A stretch of 10,115 nucleotides of DNA from an uncultured Oligoflexia bacterium (GTDB lineage Bacteria; Bdellovibrionota; Bacteriovoracia; Bacteriovoracales; Bacteriovoracaceae). The position numbers and the translations under genes are program-made. Below are positions 6,613 to 10,115 of this stretch, one piece after another (positions within the stretch are counted from its first letter, which is position 1; each line of letters opens with the position of its first letter). The stretch spans positions 1 through 10,115 of the forward strand of contig CATLVA010000026.1 in assembly GCA_950060715.1 (NCBI GenBank). Direction: 5' to 3'. A model generated the notes under the pieces. The model searched no databases. It had not been told where the DNA came from and saw only the letters and a list, made by a program, of their open reading frames with translations.

Positions 6613-6683
6613 TTTTGGGCTACGTAGATAATGACAGCTAGCATCAATAAAGAAACCAATCTTGCTTGTAGATTCAATGACAT
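6609..6683 (-). CDS. 24-residue membrane peptide
   Basis: The frame ATG (6683) to TAA (6609) encodes MSLNLQARLVSLLMLAVI followed by IYVAQN: a short polar start with one Arg, then about 14 hydrophobic residues, long enough for a short membrane helix. AAGGAG stands seven bases before the ATG, a near-ideal ribosome binding site in a region with no other gene on that strand. A promoter candidate lies upstream at 6713-6742. The stop codon overlaps the stop of the large plus-strand gene by 3 nt. No family is recognised. Small membrane peptides of this size usually modify a larger membrane complex or respond to stress, but nothing here shows which. Confidence 0.55.
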   Translation of the reverse strand: MSLNLQARLVSLLMLAVIIYVAQN

Positions 6684-6712
6684 ATCGCACTCCTTGCTAT
6701 GTTACTAACCGA

Positions 6713-6742
6713 ATCCTAACACAACCTTAACATTAGAGTCAA
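6713..6742 (-). promoter_or_regulatory. Candidate promoter for the 24-residue peptide
   Basis: On the minus strand TTGACT (6737-6742) and TAGGAT (6713-6718) are separated by 18 nt and match the sigma-70 boxes at five and four of six positions. The predicted start is about 25 nt before the ATG at 6683, leaving room for the AAGGAG site. Confidence 0.4.
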
Positions 6743-6813
6743 TAATATTTGGTTACGCGTTAATAATTTTAGGTATCTAAAGGTCTCAATGCCATAACTA
6801 AGGAGATTGAGGA

Positions 6814-6846
6814 GGTGGCCAAATCGAGGATTCTGGTTTGACCACC
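6814..6846. terminator. Long hairpin after the lipoprotein gene, possible terminator
   Basis: GGTGGCCAAATC (6814-6825) and GGTTTGACCACC (6835-6846) pair along 12 positions, with one A-C mismatch and one G-T pair, around a 9-nt loop. It begins about 20 nt after the stop of the minus-strand lipoprotein gene and is the most stable structure nearby. The sequence after it on the minus strand is TCCTCAATCTCCTT, not a run of T, so it would be an atypical terminator or an mRNA 3'-end stabiliser. Confidence 0.4.
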
Positions 6847-6865
6847 ATCTTTCAAACAATATACT

Positions 6866-7372
6866 TTACTCTTTTTCATCTCCAAATATTTCATGCAAAA
6901 TTGCTGAGGCTGAAAGCCGATAAACCAATAACTCTCTTGGAATAACGCCACTTTCAATTTTAGAAGAATAGCTTTTTAATTTTTTTCCATTTTGACTAAT
7001 TACTTCCACATTTGTACTTATAATGTCTTTCCCACCTAACATTCGAGAAATTCTTGCAAAAGTACCTTTTATTTTCAATTTAGTAATCAACACTCTCATC
7101 TTAACTTTTATAGAATTATCTGTTTGAGAATTTCGCTCGACCAGTCTGGCCTCAAAAGCTTTTTTGTAGTCTTCGAGAATCTTCATGTTCTCAGAATTTT
7201 CAATTTTCTTATCTAACTCAACTTCAAAATTAGTTACATGATATTTTCCAATGTTTACATCATCTTTAACATTAGATGGGTTATTGTCTATTGAGACCAT
7301 CGCACAGGATGATAGCAAAAATACTCCGACCAATAATGTAACAAGATGATTAATTTTTTTCACGATATTCAT
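6866..7372 (-). CDS. Lipoprotein (168 aa), weakly DUF4410-like
   Basis: The start at 7372 is chosen because AAGGAG lies five bases upstream and the product then begins with a compact lipoprotein signal, MNIVKKINHLVTLLVGVFLL followed by SSC (lipidated Cys23). The mature protein is basic and strand-rich: IGKYHVTNFEVEL, then a helix (MKILEDYKKAFEARL), then KVKMRVLITKLKIKGTFARI, RMLGGKDIISTNVEVI and NGKKLKSYSSKIESG. The order of a hydrophobic strand, a Gly-rich turn and a second strand ending in NGK resembles the DUF4410 type of lipoprotein, but this is a loose resemblance. It follows the toxin/immunity cluster on the same strand after a 115-nt gap and has its own ribosome binding site, so it may be a separate gene and not part of that locus. 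Confidence 0.7.
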   Translation of the reverse strand: MNIVKKINHLVTLLVGVFLLSSCAMVSIDNNPSNVKDDVNIGKYHVTNFEVELDKKIENSENMKILEDYKKAFEARLVERNSQTDNSIKVKMRVLITKLKIKGTFARISRMLGGKDIISTNVEVISQNGKKLKSYSSKIESGVIPRELLVYRLSASAILHEIFGDEKE

Positions 7373-7487
7373 AAATTCTCCTTTTTTAAGAAAATAATAA
7401 GATATAGGTTTCAACTACATTTCATTTGTAACTGTGGCAAATGTTGAATTTTTGAGCAGAGTGAACAGTAGAAATGGGAAAATAAAA

Positions 7488-7739
7488 TTAAAAAGCCTTA
7501 GAAGCATTTTCAATCCATTCATTCAATTCTTTAGCATTTTTGACTGGCAACTTTATTATAGATTCAACTTCGTATCGCATATACTCAAAACAGCCCTTGG
7601 CATAGTAAGAATCTTCGTCAGCACAGTAGTAAATAGTAATTGAATTACTTCCCTTACCAATCTTCTTATACTCGACTATACTTTTATTCAACTTATAAAA
7701 ATCATCAGGCGTATATTGCTTTATATCGTTTGCACTCAT
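7488..7739 (-). CDS. Small cytosolic protein (83 aa), immunity-like candidate
   Basis: The protein starts MSANDIKQYTPDDFYKLNKS, has no signal peptide or membrane segment, and is a small helix-strand-helix polypeptide: GSNSITIYYCADEDSYY forms the strands and NAKELNEWIENASKAF a final helix. GAGGAG lies eight bases before the ATG. The ATG overlaps the stop of the preceding secreted-protein gene (ATGA at 7736-7739), so the two are co-translated. Its cytosolic nature, small size and place directly behind an exported small protein at a toxin locus are what one expects of an immunity protein, but no known immunity family is recognised and it could be something else. Confidence 0.6.
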   Translation of the reverse strand: MSANDIKQYTPDDFYKLNKSIVEYKKIGKGSNSITIYYCADEDSYYAKGCFEYMRYEVESIIKLPVKNAKELNEWIENASKAF

Positions 7740-7933
7740 TTTTTCAGCTCCTCTAATACTACTGATTTAAGGTCAATAAATCCTTTTTTAGCGGCATGAT
7801 TATCAACAATGAATTCGCTGGCATCACCATCAGTTTTTTCTAATCCCTTTTCGTTATTGGAAAGTGACGCGAATGTGGTGTTAATGAGCAAAGAAAATAG
7901 AAAGAATGGGAGTAGGAATTTTAGCAATTTCAT
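7736..7933 (-). CDS. Small secreted protein (65 aa) in the toxin/immunity cluster
   Basis: A strong signal peptide (MKLLKFLLPFFLFSLLINTT then FA, likely cut after residue 22) leaves a mature peptide of about 43 residues, SLSNNEKGLEKTDGDASEF through DLKSVVLEELKK, which is charged and has no cysteine. The ATG at 7933 comes two bases after the stop of the immunity gene. An in-frame TTG at 7939 overlapping that stop is an alternative and would add two residues. There is no good ribosome binding site, so translation probably follows re-initiation after the immunity gene. The next gene overlaps its stop. No family is recognised. It may be a small exported effector, an adaptor, or the remains of a displaced toxin tail. 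Confidence 0.6.
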   Translation of the reverse strand: MKLLKFLLPFFLFSLLINTTFASLSNNEKGLEKTDGDASEFIVDNHAAKKGFIDLKSVVLEELKK

Positions 7934-7935
7934 AA

Positions 7936-8334
7936 TCAATACAAAGGAGCCTCAGGCACTTTTGTTACCTCTTTAGATAAAAGCAAATGAGTGTTTAATA
8001 TCTTAGAAGAAAGAGCAACCCATCTTGGGTCATTTATTACTTCCTCGTCACTATAATCAACAATCAATTCAAAGTAATCATTTAATTCATCATTTAATTG
8101 TAATAAAGAATCAGTTAAATCTTTAGAAAAGGAAAAGTCATTTAACTGCTTAAGAAAAGTATCTTCAAAGTTGTAACTGTCATATAAAACAGTTATTTCC
8201 TCATCAAAGCCAGCAGAGAATATTTCGCCTTTTATCCACGCCTTTTTTTGCCACTCAATATCTCCCAATTTTTTAAGTTGCTCAAGTATTTGGATGACTC
8301 TATCTCTTTTTGTGATTAAATTGTTGTTACTCAT
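7936..8334 (-). CDS. Probable immunity protein, SCO4402 family
   Basis: The protein (132 aa from the ATG at 8334) would neutralise the toxin encoded just upstream. It reads KRDRVIQILEQLKKLGDIEW then QKKAWIKGE, a DSYNFED segment, a helix LTDSLLQLNDELNDYFELI, and DYSDEEVINDPRWVALSSKI. An N-terminal helix ending near a Trp, a central acidic stretch and a C-terminal (S)D-E-x(n)-P-x-W-x-x-(V/L) helix match the pattern I know from SCO4402-type proteins, which are found beside polymorphic toxins. It is cytosolic, acidic and small, and follows the toxin stop by two bases (TGA-TT-ATG). An in-frame TTG at 8346 overlaps the toxin end and would add four residues. The ATG is the simpler start. The family call is from memory of the pattern. 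Confidence 0.65.
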   Translation of the reverse strand: MSNNNLITKRDRVIQILEQLKKLGDIEWQKKAWIKGEIFSAGFDEEITVLYDSYNFEDTFLKQLNDFSFSKDLTDSLLQLNDELNDYFELIVDYSDEEVINDPRWVALSSKILNTHLLLSKEVTKVPEAPLY

Positions 8335-8336
8335 AA

Positions 8337-10115
8337 TCAATTCCAATTAAAATTTGATGGTTTAAATTCATCTACCGGTATGTGAGCGGCTTCTCTTTGA
8401 TTATCAGGTAGAACATTCCCATTTTTATCATGCCACTTACCATTTTTCTTTACTGTCATATATGGTTTTTGAGAGATCGGGTGTGGAGACTTCGGATTAC
8501 CCGGCATAATCCTAATTTCATCGGCTTTATTTGTGCCAAGTTTGTGAAAGCTAATTCCACTCTTCTGCTTTCTTGTTGTTTGACTTACATTCCAACTTTT
8601 AGGAATACCCTTATCTGTGCGTAGTTTTTCTACTAATTTATTGGGCTTGCCATTTTTTATTAAATCAGCAGGTTTAACTGATTCAAATACCTTACCCCAC
8701 TGAGACTTCCGTGCAGAAAACAAAAGCTTACCTGCTTGTTTTCCTGATTTCAAAAATGCTAAAGCAGGTAAGGCTGTCGTAAGAAGATCTGCACCAATAA
8801 GTGAAATTTCTACTTTATTTTCTTGCAGAAAAACTAGTGGTTCTTGATTTGAAGCTTCATACTTTTTCTTAAGTTCTATAGTTTGCTCGATGGTTTGACA
8901 GAAAAAATAAGTACTGACTGCAACTGCAACAAATTTAAAAGCTGAAGCTGGAGCCACTCCCTCATATTGAATATTCAATCTTGATTGGATTTCAACAAAC
9001 TTAGCATAAGCTTCAGGATTTCCATCTACGTAATTGGTTAGTACTCCCTCTACTTTATCTATATCCCCCAAAAGAAAAGCTACCTGATAGTCGCCTCCAA
9101 AATCATTGATGGCTTTTTCATATATCTCTCCCATATCTGCGAGATATTGTTCTTGCTCACTCAGACTCAAATTTGTGAACGCCTCGATTTCAGCTTGCCT
9201 GGCGGTTAACTCTTTTGCCTCAAATAAGTCAGCAAGAAAGTTCCCTAAGTCCTCTATTACGACTTTATCGACTCTTTTTGGTATATGAGGGGCAACGTAC
9301 TTATCGACAATCGCGTGCATTGTTTCACGGGTAACTCCTTGGGCAAGACCTTCATAAACTGCTCTATCAAATCCTTCCTTATCAAAACCTTTTTCACTAA
9401 TAAGAGAATTCAATGTGTAGTCTTTGCCTGCATTTAAAGTAGAGTCAACAACTTCGGCGACAAAACTATCTCCTGTGCTGATATTTGCAGCACCTGTTGT
9501 CACTGATATTAGAAATTGTTCAGCACTATAAGACTCACCTCTTAAAAGAACTGAACCCGCATCCTGAGTAAGATTTCTTGCAATGGCCGAGGCTGCGTTA
9601 GGCATACTCTGAAGAGTTTCAATTTGTGCTCCTCCAACGGCTTCTCCTGCGTAACCGGCTGCTGCACCGGTGACAAAGCTATTAAACAAATCTTGATCTG
9701 AAATTTGAGGATTCTCTAGTTTATCCAACATAGCATTCGCCATGGCTGCACCAAAAGGACCAGCGTAAAGACTGGCAGTATAAACTAATGCCATACGGCC
9801 TAAGTTTTCAGGGCGTCCAGCAGCTTTCAACGCATTTGCTGTTTTAAGTAGACCACTTCCTATTTCTCTTTGGACATCGCTAAAAGCTTTGTCGTGAGTA
9901 TTCTTTAGATTTTGATAAGCAATCGTTAACTCTCTATCGGCATCAGCTTTTAGACGAGTGAATTCGCGATTCGAGTTATTTAAGATATTACCTGGCGCTC
10001 TTAAATCTTCTCTTACATCCGCTTCAATATGAATAATCTTAACTTCAGGCACTTGAAAATCACCTAAATCATCCATGAATCGAGAAAAGTCCCCATCCAC
10101 ATCCATTGACACGTG
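8337..10115 (-). CDS. Polymorphic toxin, C-terminal part (continues past window edge)
   Basis: The frame is open to the right edge, so the gene is cut: 592 residues are visible and the true start lies outside. Numbering from the first visible GTG codon, residues about 90-270 are Ala/Gly-rich (RMALVYTASLYAGPFGAAMA, VTGAAAGYAGEAVGG) like the pre-toxin repeats of CdiA/Rhs-type effectors. About 387-407 (FKFVAVAVSTYFFCQ) and 434-451 (SLIGADLLTTALPALAFL) are hydrophobic and may help entry into the target cell. The last ~110 residues form a separate basic domain with KSGISFHKLGTN, EIRIMPGNPKSP, KPYMTVKKNGKWHDKNGN and EAAHIPVDEF. The R-I-M-x-G-N-P to H-I-P pattern is one I recall from C-terminal domains of polymorphic toxins thought to be RNases. 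The catalytic residues are not established. An immunity gene follows two bases after the stop. Confidence 0.7.
   Translation of the reverse strand, partial: HVSMDVDGDFSRFMDDLGDFQVPEVKIIHIEADVREDLRAPGNILNNSNREFTRLKADADRELTIAYQNLKNTHDKAFSDVQREIGSGLLKTANALKAAGRPENLGRMALVYTASLYAGPFGAAMANAMLDKLENPQISDQDLFNSFVTGAAAGYAGEAVGGAQIETLQSMPNAASAIARNLTQDAGSVLLRGESYSAEQFLISVTTGAANISTGDSFVAEVVDSTLNAGKDYTLNSLISEKGFDKEGFDRAVYEGLAQGVTRETMHAIVDKYVAPHIPKRVDKVVIEDLGNFLADLFEAKELTARQAEIEAFTNLSLSEQEQYLADMGEIYEKAINDFGGDYQVAFLLGDIDKVEGVLTNYVDGNPEAYAKFVEIQSRLNIQYEGVAPASAFKFVAVAVSTYFFCQTIEQTIELKKKYEASNQEPLVFLQENKVEISLIGADLLTTALPALAFLKSGKQAGKLLFSARKSQWGKVFESVKPADLIKNGKPNKLVEKLRTDKGIPKSWNVSQTTRKQKSGISFHKLGTNKADEIRIMPGNPKSPHPISQKPYMTVKKNGKWHDKNGNVLPDNQREAAHIPVDEFKPSNFNWN

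Noticed and set aside
6769..6957. Minus-strand reading frame ending in a GGQTRILDLATSS-like peptide, reminiscent of translated antisense tRNA
   Set aside because: I looked for a tRNA on the plus strand around 6781-6847 but found no complete cloverleaf or TTCGA-type T-loop. The sequence is better described as an imperfect hairpin, and the frame overlaps the lipoprotein gene.
1..10115. CRISPR arrays, insertion sequences, rRNA or tRNA genes
   Set aside because: No regularly spaced direct repeats, transposase-like protein or RNA gene pattern was seen anywhere in the window.

Overview
The window comes from an AT-rich, tightly packed bacterial chromosome of a Gram-negative organism: it carries a BtuB-type TonB-dependent outer-membrane receptor and several lipoproteins with lipobox cysteines. 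The load of exported proteins of unknown function, the small membrane proteins and the AT-rich codon use would fit Bdellovibrionota (Bacteriovorax-like predators). That placement is an impression, because no rRNA or marker gene is present.

Left part (1-3391). A minus-strand pair encodes a degenerate response-regulator receiver-like protein (150-476) and a 31-residue single-span membrane peptide (45-140). A divergent 99-residue acidic protein (520-819) runs tail-to-tail into btuB (797-2584, minus). btuB lies under a cobalamin riboswitch that begins at the 3' end of an upstream lipoprotein gene (2682-3257, minus). That lipoprotein gene seems to be read from an extended -10 promoter placed so close to the ATG that the mRNA may be leaderless.

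Middle part (3392-6683). Two overlapping plus-strand genes (ATGA junction) encode an exported 210-residue protein and a very large exported 863-residue protein whose cysteines all lie in its N-terminal half. Neither matches a family I recognise. A sigma-28-like promoter match and an overlapping inverted repeat lie upstream. Just after the large gene, on the other strand, is a 24-residue membrane peptide gene with a good ribosome binding site and promoter.

Right part (6866-10115), all minus strand, reads from the right edge: the C-terminal 592 residues of a polymorphic toxin that continues beyond the window, a probable SCO4402-family immunity protein, a small secreted protein (65 aa), a small cytosolic protein (83 aa), then a lipoprotein (168 aa). 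The first four genes are joined by overlaps or by 2-nt gaps, and two junctions have the same stop-TT-ATG layout. This resembles a toxin/immunity locus with a possible second, undescribed effector/immunity-like pair downstream, and it is the most interesting part of the window.
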